Positions 1 to 7,951 of a DNA stretch of 42,490 nt are shown one piece after another. Position 1 is the stretch's first letter. Each line of letters begins with the position of its first letter. The notes beneath the pieces were generated by a model. That model saw only the letters and a program-made list of their open reading frames with translations. It searched no databases and was not told the DNA's origin. Source of the stretch: Candidatus Bathyarchaeota archaeon (GTDB taxonomy: Archaea > Thermoproteota > Bathyarchaeia > Bathyarchaeales > Bathycorpusculaceae); assembly GCA_003133625.1 (NCBI GenBank), contig PKYH01000109.1:1-42490 (forward strand). The letters are read 5' to 3'. The translations under genes were made by a program, and so were the position numbers.

Positions 1-8
1 AATCCAAA

Positions 9-470
9 TTAGGACATTGCCAAAAATTTGTTTAGGTTTCCGTTTTTTCCGTACAATGGAAAATTTCTTGCGTTCCAATATGGGGGATCCAAGAAAATGA
101 ACACGTCTTTACCCTCTTCAAGGAGAATCTGATCATAATTTTCGTTTGTTATTTTTGCATTCTTCAAAAGTCTGGATAACGGTAACAAAGCTTCAATTTT
201 AGATGATGTGAATCGTTTTTTGAAAGATTCATCGGAGTACCCGCCAGAATCGGACGTGCCGGAATATGTGATTCTGTTCAATATGTAAAATCTCAATGCA
301 CGACCAAAAACTCCTGAAGCATCGGAGATCGCGAGTTTTGAATAGAGCCTTCTGCCATCTTTGCAGTCTTTCTTAATTTGAGTTATCGCTTTAACCAAGG
401 TTTTTGGATTTTTCTGTAATGTTTTCCAGAAGCAGTAGACGTCTGTGTTTAAGTCGTTTATTCTGCACAT
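9..470 (-). pseudogene. D12-class DNA adenine methyltransferase, 3' fragment
   Basis: The translation carries the hallmarks of the C-terminal half of D12-class N6-adenine DNA methyltransferases: INDLNTDVYCFW, then RITYSGTSDSGGYS, then the catalytic motif IV as FLDPPYW (near bases 80-105). The N-terminal half with the SAM-binding FxGxG motif is missing. Bases just upstream of the first Met still read FIAFRQKNPKA in the same frame, as expected for this family, but run into an unrelated reading frame. The 3' end stops soon after LYGKNGNLN, where intact members continue for about 100 residues. I read it as a decayed, N-terminally truncated gene joined to the neighbouring ORF. The window edge prevents checking the far 3' side. 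Confidence 0.6.
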
Positions 471-868
471 TGCTTTTGGGTTCTTTTGTCTAAAGGCGAT
501 GAAGAACCATAACTTATGCCGTAGAGACCCGAGATTAATTCATCAATCCTTGTTAAGTCTTCTTTTTCATAAGCAGCAATAATCCATATTTTGAGTTTTT
601 CTATATCATTTTTTCTAATCATGTTCAGCATAGGTACAGAGGAGAGAGCCCCGAATCGGTCAGTATGTATTTTCCCTCCCCAAAAATCGGTATTCATTAA
701 AGAAAATATCAATTCAAACGAATCCTGCGACAACAAATTTAGATTTGTCAAGATCTCACTTCTTGCTTTATCTTCGTATTCAGCTCTCTTCATGATTCTT
801 TCCATAGGAATATACGAGTCTCTTATTCGGGAAATCTGGCTTGGGATATCCAAAGTAGTCTTCCTCAA
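458..868 (-). CDS. Hypothetical protein, possibly 3'-truncated
   Basis: A 136-residue, charged, mostly helical protein that I do not recognise. No membrane segment or metal site is visible. Its end, YGISYGSSSPLDKRTQKQ, overlaps the first codons of the methyltransferase fragment in another frame. The bases encoding its last ~12 residues are the same ones that in the alternative frame read FIAFRQKNPKA of the methylase. That pattern suggests the natural C-terminus was lost at a recombination junction with the methylase. It may therefore be a gene fragment rather than an intact gene. Confidence 0.4.
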   Translation of the reverse strand: MRKTTLDIPSQISRIRDSYIPMERIMKRAEYEDKARSEILTNLNLLSQDSFELIFSLMNTDFWGGKIHTDRFGALSSVPMLNMIRKNDIEKLKIWIIAAYEKEDLTRIDELISGLYGISYGSSSPLDKRTQKQCAE

Positions 869-987
869 TTCATTTATTATCAGGTTCCGCTAAAAACACT
901 TGTCCTTTTTGAATGAGTAAATGTCTCTCTTTTCTACGCACAGGGGCAGGGAGGCTGCGCAAGCATAGCGCGGCGCGCGACTGGCAA

Positions 988-997
988 TTTTTAATAA
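988..997 (+). promoter_or_regulatory. TATA-box-like element for the GGCT-phosphatase gene
   Basis: An A/T-only run (TTTTTAATAA) lies about 30-40 bases before the ATG at 1028, the spacing expected of an archaeal TATA box for a transcript starting only a few bases before that ATG. A G+C-rich patch (940-980, rich in GCGC) lies just upstream. This is inferred from position and composition only. Confidence 0.35.
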
Positions 998-1027
998 TTC
1001 ATCTACTCTATTGAGTTGTGACCAAGA

Positions 1028-1948
1028 ATGGAAAAATGGTACTTCGCTTATGGCTCTAATTTGAAAAGGGATAGGCTGAGAGAAAGAATAGGTGAATGGA
1101 AGCAAGAGCAGAGAGCAATTCTAAAGGGTTTTTCTCTCACATTCGCCAAAGGATACAGCAATCATGAAAGTGGCTATGCGAACATAAAAGCATGTTCAGA
1201 CAATGAAGTTGAAGGCGCGGTCTATCTTATTACGGAAGATCAATTCATAAAGCTTGACGCGAAGGAAGGCGTCGGATTAGGAGTTTACAGAAGGCGACCA
1301 GTCTATGTTGAAACGGATGGGAAGCGAATACCTGCAACGACCTACGAAATGAACAAAGAGGTTTGTACGCTAAGACCATCCGCCGATTATCTAAACTTAG
1401 TTCTTGATGGGCTAAAAGAGCATGGATATGCTGAAAGCACTATAAAGAAGGTTGAAGCAATCGCAGCGCACGATAGTATGTTGAAATCGTTAATACCCAA
1501 TAAACTGGCTGTAGGGCCATCGTATGATTACGGAGGGCCTTCGCTGGCTGACTTAAAGAAAGAAGGCATAACTGCAATTATAGACCTGAATCAAAATCCG
1601 AAAGAAAAGAGCGAGGCTTCAAAGAACGGCTTGGAGTATATCGAAGATCCCAAATTGAGCATCCCTAATTTTGAACCTATACCGATTGAAACGTTGAGAT
1701 ATGCGGCAAGGCAAATTCACCAGCTGATCTTACAGGGTAAGTACATTTATCTCCACTGCTCTGCGGCCCATGGCAGGTCACCCACAATTGCCGCTGCTTA
1801 TCTAATTTGCCTGGGGAAAGAGAAGAACGAAGCCATGAGCCTGGTCAGAGGTGTTCGAAACTGTGCATGGTCAGGAATGGATGGGAGATGCGCAGATTTT
1901 CTGGATGAGTTTGAAAAGACTTACCGAGGGACCTGTGTCGATAGATAA
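1028..1948 (+). CDS. Gamma-glutamylcyclotransferase-like domain fused to a dual-specificity phosphatase
   Basis: Residues 1-~130 match the GGCT/AIG2-like fold: the protein opens with WYFAYGSNL, and Glu80 in AKEGVG is a candidate for the family's catalytic acid. Such enzymes release 5-oxoproline from gamma-glutamyl groups, or act on related gamma-glutamylamines. Residues ~160-300 form a cysteine phosphatase domain with the P-loop HCSAAHGRS (C-x5-R, near residues 244-252), preceded by IIDLNQNP and followed by a helical tail, as in dual-specificity phosphatases. Both active sites look intact. The gene has no operon partners. The pairing implies a small-molecule or protein substrate carrying both a gamma-glutamyl group and a phosphate, but that is inference. 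Confidence 0.75.
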   Translation: MEKWYFAYGSNLKRDRLRERIGEWKQEQRAILKGFSLTFAKGYSNHESGYANIKACSDNEVEGAVYLITEDQFIKLDAKEGVGLGVYRRRPVYVETDGKRIPATTYEMNKEVCTLRPSADYLNLVLDGLKEHGYAESTIKKVEAIAAHDSMLKSLIPNKLAVGPSYDYGGPSLADLKKEGITAIIDLNQNPKEKSEASKNGLEYIEDPKLSIPNFEPIPIETLRYAARQIHQLILQGKYIYLHCSAAHGRSPTIAAAYLICLGKEKNEAMSLVRGVRNCAWSGMDGRCADFLDEFEKTYRGTCVDR

Positions 1949-2000
1949 CTCGCGTGCTCTCAATTTCACAAGTCAGCACATTACTACGCGAGCGCACCCT

Positions 2001-2029
2001 CAAAAAATCTTGTTATTACCGATTTTTTG
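2001..2029. repeat. Perfect 9-bp inverted repeat (possible terminator)
   Basis: CAAAAAATC at 2001-2009 pairs with GATTTTTTG at 2021-2029 around an 11-base loop, about 55 bases after the phosphatase-fusion stop codon. Because it carries a U-run on either strand, it could end transcription in both directions, although archaeal termination needs only the U-tract. Evidence is sequence symmetry and position. Confidence 0.4.
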
Positions 2030-2071
2030 TCAATAAAAGTAAAAGAAAATATATTATTGGAGGCGAGAAGC

Positions 2072-2152
2072 ATGTCTGAAGAAGAAGGGGATAAAGAAGA
2101 GGAAGACTGGACTATTCCTGGAGAACCCGACAATCCAGAGAATGAGCCTTGA
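2072..2152 (+). CDS. Very small acidic protein (26 residues)
   Basis: An ATG preceded by a strong ribosome-binding site (GGAGG, 8 bases upstream) opens a 26-codon frame made almost entirely of Glu, Asp, Pro and Gly (MSEEEGDKEEEDW and a Pro/Glu-rich tail). The good RBS and the clean acidic composition argue that it is translated, but short length makes it uncertain. No family is recognisable. It lies alone between the phosphatase fusion and a convergent surface-protein gene. Confidence 0.35.
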   Translation: MSEEEGDKEEEDWTIPGEPDNPENEP

Positions 2153-2324
2153 GCTTTAAACTTAAACCCATGTGACCTTCGTTTGGTTATAAGTTAAACT
2201 ACATTATTTGGTCAAGTGTACATTCCCTTGGTGTCTATCCATTTTTATGCGGTAGGGCAAAATGAGAATAAATACCATTTTTGACCATTTTCGAAACAAC
2301 CATGCACATCATAGTGACTCGGTT

Positions 2325-3257
2325 CTAAAGCTTTTTCCTTTTTCTCAGGAAGTAGAAAACCAAAATTACGGATACAATTATTCCTCCCAGAACGCTGCCA
2401 ATAACTAGAGACCAGAAGATCCCTCCTGTTTGAACAGGTCCCAACAGGGCTAAGATAGCAAGGCTTGTGGTTTCAACATTCGTATTTGTTCCATTGCTTG
2501 AAAAGTTTCCATCATATCCCGTGTAGAAGCCACCCGAAGCCCCCTGCATCCTCAACAAGACTGCTTCTGCACTCTGCGAAAACTGATGCCCAAGGACTTT
2601 ACTAGCGTAGATGTAAAGCGCCAGCTTGAATGTCTGATACTGTCCTTTCTGCGCTCCATTTTGAAAGACAGAGTCATTCATTCCGTTTCCATCGTACATT
2701 TTCATGCCTATTTGATAGCTATCATTTGCGTTTTTAGCTTGACCTGCGTTGTTGTAGTAGATGGCTTCTAAAAAGGCAATATCCGCGTAAAGGGATGGGT
2801 TAAGAGGATTTGTTCCGTTGTTTAGTGTGATTTTGATCACTGCCCCTGGATAGTTGGTTACAGTATAGCTGCTTGAAGTTTTGAACACTGCAATTGACGA
2901 GTTCAGCACTATATACTGGTTCAACACGTTGGGCACGCCTGCAATGTACTTTGAAATGTTGCCGTTAATGTTTGCCGCAATGTTTGTAATGGTCAAATTT
3001 CCTGGATATTGGCTATCGTAGCGTTCTAATGCCAAAGAAGCAAGAAAGTTGTCACTGTATAGCCAGTACGTGTTGCCGCTGGGCACTTCAGGAATAAGCC
3101 CGACTGTCGAGTTGTAGTTTTCTACAAGATAATTGATAGCGACGGGAAGTGCTGATTCAGCCAGCGTATTCTGGGCAATCACGGATGACTGCAAAATCGG
3201 CATACCTATCAGGAATATCTCAAGGACAACGAGCAGCCCTACGACACTTCTATGCAT
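2325..3257 (-). CDS. Secreted, membrane-anchored surface protein with alpha/alpha-barrel-like repeats
   Basis: The 310-residue protein starts with a signal peptide (hydrophobic run VVGLLVVLEIFLIGMPIL) and ends with one transmembrane helix (about residues 280-303) followed by RKRKKL, giving an anchor with a short cytoplasmic tail. The ectodomain is rich in N-x-S/T sequons, as in archaeal glycosylated surface proteins. Segments such as NTNVETTSLAILALL and GGFYTGYDGN resemble helical pairs of alpha/alpha-toroid enzymes (prenyltransferase-like or glycoside-processing folds), but I see no catalytic signature. It probably faces outward and binds or processes a cell-surface ligand; the function is unknown. 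Confidence 0.6.
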   Translation of the reverse strand: MHRSVVGLLVVLEIFLIGMPILQSSVIAQNTLAESALPVAINYLVENYNSTVGLIPEVPSGNTYWLYSDNFLASLALERYDSQYPGNLTITNIAANINGNISKYIAGVPNVLNQYIVLNSSIAVFKTSSSYTVTNYPGAVIKITLNNGTNPLNPSLYADIAFLEAIYYNNAGQAKNANDSYQIGMKMYDGNGMNDSVFQNGAQKGQYQTFKLALYIYASKVLGHQFSQSAEAVLLRMQGASGGFYTGYDGNFSSNGTNTNVETTSLAILALLGPVQTGGIFWSLVIGSVLGGIIVSVILVFYFLRKRKKL

Positions 3258-3444
3258 ACCTTGCTCTATTGAGTACTTCTGTTTAAAAAATATCTGATGC
3301 CCAGAGAAGCACTAAGCCGCTGCATGATCGCAATGCGCCTTAACGTACTAACAGCGTTCAGGCTGAACAGTCCAGAAAAAGCCAGATCCATCACCATGCT
3401 CGCAAGATAAAGAGAAATTAACACAAAAAATCGATTTAGCAACA

Positions 3445-3574
3445 GAGACTGTGTGAAAAGTCAAATTTGATTCAAGAAATTGAGCTTTATATGTATAGAA
3501 CACATCCCAAGACCAGTTTTTCGCACATAAAACAAGCAATTTTCTGAAATTGAAAATAGTTTTCACACAGTCTC
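3445..3574. mobile_element. 130-bp MITE-like element
   Basis: Perfect 15-bp terminal inverted repeats (GAGACTGTGTGAAAA at 3445-3459 and its reverse complement at 3560-3574) bound 130 bp with no convincing gene. The bases directly outside both ends read AACA, consistent with a 4-bp target-site duplication. The termini look like those of transposase-encoding insertion sequences, so this is probably a non-autonomous element mobilised by an IS elsewhere in the genome. An open frame across it on the minus strand is a by-product. Confidence 0.7.
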
Positions 3575-3820
3575 AACAGGCTGGCGCGCTTCTGCATCAT
3601 TTCCCAGTAAACCGAAACATAACTTAATACTCCGGTAATTTCTCGAGGCGCATGCCTTTCTAGCTTGAGTAAGAATTCTTATAGATTTATCTATTATTTT
3701 ACTGACTTTGTTTTCTTTTTCACCTGAAAAAGTGATTGGACTTTCTCTTTTCTATGCTTTACCAGCATTTTATGAAGCGCAGCTAATCATTTTTAAAGTC
3801 GATATTCCGACTCCACAAAT

Positions 3821-3830
3821 TTTATACATA
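3821..3830 (+). promoter_or_regulatory. TATA box of the nuclease gene (leaderless start)
   Basis: TTTATACATA lies with its centre about 26 bases before the ATG at 3851. The usual archaeal spacing then puts transcription start at or next to that ATG, so the mRNA is probably leaderless. No Shine-Dalgarno sequence is present, which agrees. This favours the first of the two adjacent ATG codons as the start. Confidence 0.5.
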
Positions 3831-3850
3831 ACTTAACTTCAAAAGAAACG

Positions 3851-4477
3851 ATGATGTTTAGCATGAGCACGATACTCGGTTACGGTGAAGATGCTCTAAC
3901 TCTTTGGTCTCTAAAAGGGCAATTGAAAAAAATTCTCAACATCTTCAAGGACAACACCAAAGTAAAAGACTGCTTGGTTTTCTATCGCCCAAGTTTTGGG
4001 AGAACAGGAGGAAAAAACAGCGCAGAATTCGGAGAATTCGATGCCATAGTCGCATCTAAGGAAAAGTACTACCTAATTGAAAGTAAATGGGATAACCATT
4101 CAAACTACAAAAAAGAAAGCATAGCTATCAGAGAAGAACAAGCTTTGCGACATGAAGTTTTTACTTGGTATCTGTTCAACTGGGGCTTGAATTATGCTGG
4201 TGATTGGCAGAAATTCAAAGAAGAAAAAAAGATACCCCTCAAATATGGCAAAACTATTCCACCAGCCGGAAGCTTGCAGGCTAAAAATCTCGAGTATATT
4301 CTGAGCAGATTAGTAAACTATTGCGACTGCGTCTGTGACATGAGCAATGTCCGAAATGTGCTGCTATTCTTCTATGATAGTACAAAGTCTGAACCTCCAA
4401 CCAAAACAAATGGGATGTTCACGATAATACCGATTGATTATGGAAAATACTCGATAGATAATTTCATCAACATTTGA
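3851..4477 (+). CDS. PD-(D/E)XK-like nuclease-fold protein
   Basis: The central segment GEFDAIVAS followed by YYLIESKW has the spacing and hydrophobic pattern of the PD-(D/E)XK nuclease core: Asp of FDAI, then Glu and Lys of ESK on the next strand. An upstream helix with acidic residues (GYGEDALTLW) could complete the metal site. The C-terminal half is variable and helical, with a Cys pair (CDCVC). Such stand-alone proteins are often restriction or defence nucleases, but no methylase or helicase partner is adjacent; the methylase fragment 3.4 kb upstream is broken. The fold call is moderate and the substrate unknown. Confidence 0.5.
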   Translation: MMFSMSTILGYGEDALTLWSLKGQLKKILNIFKDNTKVKDCLVFYRPSFGRTGGKNSAEFGEFDAIVASKEKYYLIESKWDNHSNYKKESIAIREEQALRHEVFTWYLFNWGLNYAGDWQKFKEEKKIPLKYGKTIPPAGSLQAKNLEYILSRLVNYCDCVCDMSNVRNVLLFFYDSTKSEPPTKTNGMFTIIPIDYGKYSIDNFINI

Positions 4478-4518
4478 CATTTGAAATAGCTCGGCTAAGT
4501 TAAATACTGGAGATAGCG

Positions 4519-5133
4519 ATGGGTAAATCCACGAAAACTCAGCGTTTAAGAGACAAAATGCGGGCAGCTGTTAAGCAATCTAAGCAAACAACATTGGAAA
4601 GTCTATGGGAATTGCCTCAGAAAGAATCGGCTAAAGCAGTTGAGTCTGAGCAAAAAAAGCAGATAATAATTTCTGAGATCGATATTGTTACAAAGGAAGA
4701 TGAGTTAGCACTTAAAGTCGAGTTTCGTTTGCTTCCTTCAAAGACTGCTTTTTCAAAGATAAGGTCAGATTTGTTTTTCAACGGACAGAAACTGAAATCC
4801 GTCTTAATCACTATTCCTCAGAGTCCGCTTGCAGCAGACGATTTCGAGTTAACGCCCGTGCTGGATATGAAGGGAATAAACGCTGGATCCCACATTATAA
4901 GAGTCGAAATGTATGAGCTATGGTCTAATGGAGAAAAACTTTCCTTTACCTCAAAAGAGGTTACTGTGGAATATGTTCCTCAGATCAGGGAGTCTAGGCT
5001 GATAGAATATCCAATTGTGAAAAGCTTTGGTGGCGCGGATTTAGCTGTGGTTTCCGAGTCTGACAAAAACATTTACCGTGAAATTGAAGAAACAATGAAA
5101 AAGGAATCAGTCTCCAAACGAGATGAATGGTAG
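4519..5133 (+). CDS. Hypothetical protein with a predicted beta-rich domain
   Basis: The ATG follows GGAGATAGCG, a good ribosome-binding site, 41 bases after the nuclease stop, so the two genes are probably co-transcribed. Residues ~1-50 are basic then polar (KSTKTQRLRDKM), like a nucleic-acid-binding or flexible tail. Residues ~50-160 alternate hydrophobic and polar residues (VEFRLLPSKTAF, IRVEMYELWS, KEVTVEYVP) in the manner of a beta-sandwich. The end is a charged helix. I do not recognise the family. Its place directly behind the nuclease-like gene suggests a partner role. Confidence 0.55.
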   Translation: MGKSTKTQRLRDKMRAAVKQSKQTTLESLWELPQKESAKAVESEQKKQIIISEIDIVTKEDELALKVEFRLLPSKTAFSKIRSDLFFNGQKLKSVLITIPQSPLAADDFELTPVLDMKGINAGSHIIRVEMYELWSNGEKLSFTSKEVTVEYVPQIRESRLIEYPIVKSFGGADLAVVSESDKNIYREIEETMKKESVSKRDEW

Positions 5134-5200
5134 CATCTTTTACACTTGGTTTTCTTTTCGCTGGAAAAAGTCCTTACATCTTGCGGCTTGTTTTGAATGT

Positions 5201-5347
5201 CTACAGGTATTCATCGTCAAAAAATAGGTCCTCGGAATCCTTATTATCGCCAGAATCACCTATTTCGTCGAATCTTAAAGCACCACATTCTTCGCAAACC
5301 GATAGTTCTTCATCATTTTCGTGCCCACAATTCTTACAAGGCCACAA
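5201..5347 (-). CDS. Small acidic zinc-ribbon protein (48 residues)
   Basis: Reading the minus strand from a TTG at 5347 gives WPCKNCGHENDEELSVCEEC, two CxxC knuckles (Cys4/7 and Cys18/21) spaced as a zinc ribbon, then a strongly acidic tail ending DDEYL. The ribosome-binding site AGAGG lies 6 bases before the TTG. The open frame extends further upstream without another usual start. It is convergent with the preceding hypothetical gene. Small zinc ribbons of this type usually bind nucleic acid or act as protein adaptors; the specific role is unknown. Confidence 0.6.
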   Translation of the reverse strand: MWPCKNCGHENDEELSVCEECGALRFDEIGDSGDNKDSEDLFFDDEYL

Positions 5348-5528
5348 AAAGATTCCTCTTACAGTTAAACATTTGACAAAATGTGTTAATACGCTTTTCG
5401 AAAGCGTGCACGCATAAATTTGTTAGAGAAAGTATTTTTTCCCTTGCCTAATCTCATGGATGTTATTGTAGGGGATCAACAGAACACTCGTAAATAAACC
5501 CCAAAACGGTCAGGATCCGACAGCATAG

Positions 5529-5789
5529 ATGAATCTAGGGATATCAGGTCTTATGTCCAGATGGACCTTGCGCTCTCTCATCGTCATAAACAACTTGTTA
5601 GCGCTCGCTGCTGCACTACTACTCCAGTTTAGTTTTGCCTGGAGATTGCCGATTCTTAGGGTTGTTCTCGATGAAAAAATATTTCAATTTGAACGAGCAG
5701 TTGGTTCTGTGGATATTGATGACGTGCCAGAAATGAAGAAGGGCGAGGTATTGGTTAGTTCTGTTGGCGACGGAAGTTTTCAGCGTTGA
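5529..5789 (+). CDS. Doubtful small membrane protein in the 5.35-5.93 kb gap
   Basis: An 86-codon frame has one plausible transmembrane stretch (NNLLALAAALLLQFSFAW) and an acidic C-terminal part. No clear ribosome-binding site precedes it and I recognise no family. The rest of the interval between the zinc-ribbon start (5347) and the reductase stop (5928) shows only A/T-rich sequence (for example 5805-5830). Treat this entry as a possibility only. Confidence 0.2.
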   Translation: MNLGISGLMSRWTLRSLIVINNLLALAAALLLQFSFAWRLPILRVVLDEKIFQFERAVGSVDIDDVPEMKKGEVLVSSVGDGSFQR

Positions 5790-5927
5790 GGCGTCGGAGT
5801 TTGCAAGAAAAAAATATATTTTTTATTTTCACACGCAGTATCGTAGTTTCATCTATCTGAGGAGTCTTGTGTAGAAAAAAATATTCTATTTGGAACCCTC
5901 ACAATATAGACTAATCAGCCGACTGGA

Positions 5928-6962
5928 TTACCGTTTAAGTCGATTTTGAATCGCAGTCAACAGCTCCTTCTTCGTCATCGGCTGGAAATCTGGACCAAAC
6001 CGTTCTTTCGCGATTTCGTAAACGGTCTGGTTGATGGGCATTGGCACGCCTGCTTTCTGGGCGAGAGTCAACATGTATCCATTCAGGGATTCAAGTTCGG
6101 TGGTGGCTTTCCCCGCGAAAATGTCCTGCGACGTGCTGTTCATGCCGAGTTCTTCCCGCACAGCATATCTGTAAAATACTTTGGTGACTGATGCCGGAAG
6201 CCTGACGCTCAATCTGATTGTGCTCCAAGAAGGAATCCTGCCGAGCTTATGCTCTTTGAACCCGGCTGCCTGAAGGACTTGAATCCCCTCCCAAATGAGC
6301 CTTGCAGACATCTGTGCAACCTCATCAAAGGACCTAACAGGGACTTTCTGGAAGCCGACAAGAGTCATCAAAACATTCGTGAGATTGACCGCCAATTTGC
6401 AGTGAACCGCATCTTCCAAACGGTCCGTGAGGGAACAATCCAGTCTAAGCCGGAGAATGGCTGCGACCTCACGCTGTTCAGGCTGCAGGTCGTTCAATGG
6501 AGTGCCAAGGATAATGTATCCCCGCTTCTGGTGCCCTACTCTCCCAGGACCATCTCGCCACGCGTTAAAGCACACCACGCCATAAATGACCTTCGTAAAA
6601 TATCGGGGAAGAACCAGCTGATTTTCGACACCATTTTCAAGCGCCACAATGATAGGCTGATGAGACCCAAGCTGGTCCCGCAGCATCCGCGCTGTCGTGT
6701 CAAGGTCATAGTTTTTCACGGTGACAAAAATTATGTCAGGAGGGGAGATCTCACTTAATGATTTGATGATCTTGATTGAGATGGGAACAGCGTTAGCTTC
6801 TTCGCCTTTGAGGTAAAATTTCAATCCTTTGTTTTTAATTGCTGCTGCGCTTTCGCCTCGAGCTAACAACCATAATCTTTCATAATGAGGCGCAATCCAT
6901 CCAGCCACACTTGACCCAATGGCCCCCGCCCCGACAACCACGAGTTTTTTATCCAGCAGCAT
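5928..6962 (-). CDS. panE: 2-dehydropantoate 2-reductase family protein (ApbA/PanE)
   Basis: Starting at the ATG at 6962 the protein begins MLLDKKLVVVGAGAIGSSVA, a textbook Rossmann GxGxxG for NADPH. IIFVTVKNYDLDTTARML and ALENGVENQ follow (the Lys and Asn/Glu region typical of ketopantoate reductases), then a C-terminal helical domain with NSTSQDI near residue 290. The family reduces ketopantoate to pantoate for coenzyme A synthesis. The frame is open 21 codons further upstream, but AAAGGTG directly before the internal ATG and the family N-terminus favour the later start. Members with other 2-oxo-acid substrates exist, so the exact substrate is not certain. Confidence 0.8.
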   Translation of the reverse strand: MLLDKKLVVVGAGAIGSSVAGWIAPHYERLWLLARGESAAAIKNKGLKFYLKGEEANAVPISIKIIKSLSEISPPDIIFVTVKNYDLDTTARMLRDQLGSHQPIIVALENGVENQLVLPRYFTKVIYGVVCFNAWRDGPGRVGHQKRGYIILGTPLNDLQPEQREVAAILRLRLDCSLTDRLEDAVHCKLAVNLTNVLMTLVGFQKVPVRSFDEVAQMSARLIWEGIQVLQAAGFKEHKLGRIPSWSTIRLSVRLPASVTKVFYRYAVREELGMNSTSQDIFAGKATTELESLNGYMLTLAQKAGVPMPINQTVYEIAKERFGPDFQPMTKKELLTAIQNRLKR

Positions 6963-7168
6963 CACCTTTCCTCTTGATAATAATCGCGGAAACAGAGTAA
7001 TAAGCGCGCTATCTTGTCCCCTCATTATGTGTTGAGGTAGGTCAGGTAGACTGCTTGTCTATTCTTCCAAGGTTTTCAGCCGCTTCTCTGTTTAAAACTA
7101 TAGGCATACTTTAAGGCTTAACCCGCTCTTTATTCAAAACCGCGAGCTCAAAAGCCCCCGGTAGGTTT

Positions 7169-7738
7169 TCACAGCCAAGGTTTACAAATGATCTCGCGCA
7201 CTTTCACATCAAAGAAATCCTGAACGTTGGCTGGCCGAATCACAAGAGCCGTGTCAACTCCACTGCCGGATCCGCCTATGGAAATCACGTCCTCTTTGAC
7301 ACTTACGAGTCCTGAATCAGCCGCCATCAACGCTATTTCAACCGCCACCTTGGTTCCTTGACCAAAAACGCGCAACGTGTTCGCAACGATCTCGTCAGAT
7401 TGGTAAGTGCTAAACTTCCTCCTGATCGCCCGACCTAAGCCCCCAAACGCATGTGTCGTTGTCAAAATTTTGCCGCCAGCCTTGAGAATACGTTCCCGAT
7501 TCTCCGGCGTCAATTCCTGAACATCCAACCCACTAAAACCCGTGCTATGCGTTACCACCACAACATTATAGCCTCTAAACATCTCCGCCACCTTAACCCC
7601 AGTCTCTCCTCCGGTGGAAGCCACAACAACCGACCTGATTCCCAGCTCCTCCGCTCGCTTTTTAGCAGCATCCAAAACAGTATTAAGATCCGCTTTTTTT
7701 GCTCCTTTTAGCCTCTGCCCCTTTTCAACCTTCGACAT
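7169..7738 (-). CDS. Stand-alone pyruvate-kinase C-terminal-domain protein
   Basis: The 189-residue protein matches the free-standing form of the pyruvate kinase alpha/beta (C-terminal) domain: RSVVVASTGGETGVKVAEMF, VVVVTHSTGFSG and a final SGSGVDTALVI. In pyruvate kinase this domain binds allosteric effectors; the stand-alone archaeal version has no catalytic barrel and its function is not established. The gene lies 143 bases upstream of the reductase open frame, on the same strand, and the two may share a transcript. Confidence 0.75.
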   Translation of the reverse strand: MSKVEKGQRLKGAKKADLNTVLDAAKKRAEELGIRSVVVASTGGETGVKVAEMFRGYNVVVVTHSTGFSGLDVQELTPENRERILKAGGKILTTTHAFGGLGRAIRRKFSTYQSDEIVANTLRVFGQGTKVAVEIALMAADSGLVSVKEDVISIGGSGSGVDTALVIRPANVQDFFDVKVREIICKPWL

Positions 7739-7951
7739 TACCTTTTCACCTAACAGAAAATGATATCCCTAACCAAAATTTAACGTTTACACAAACGATT
7801 CTTTGCAACCGCTCAACAATATCTTTGCCTCCCATTTCATGTCTCAGCACCACCGCGCAAACGAAACTTTGGTGCAAAAACAAGGAAAACCTCTGATCCA
7901 CTATTAGCGCGCACTTTGAGAGCTAATACTAACGAAAGACAGCAAAACAAG

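Noticed and set aside
890-1105. Open frame opposite the start of the GGCT-phosphatase gene.
   Set aside because: Antisense to a well-supported N-terminus and crosses its promoter region.
6249-6758. A 169-codon open frame opposite the reductase gene.
   Set aside because: It mirrors the codon structure of panE and has no RBS or family features; a shadow frame.
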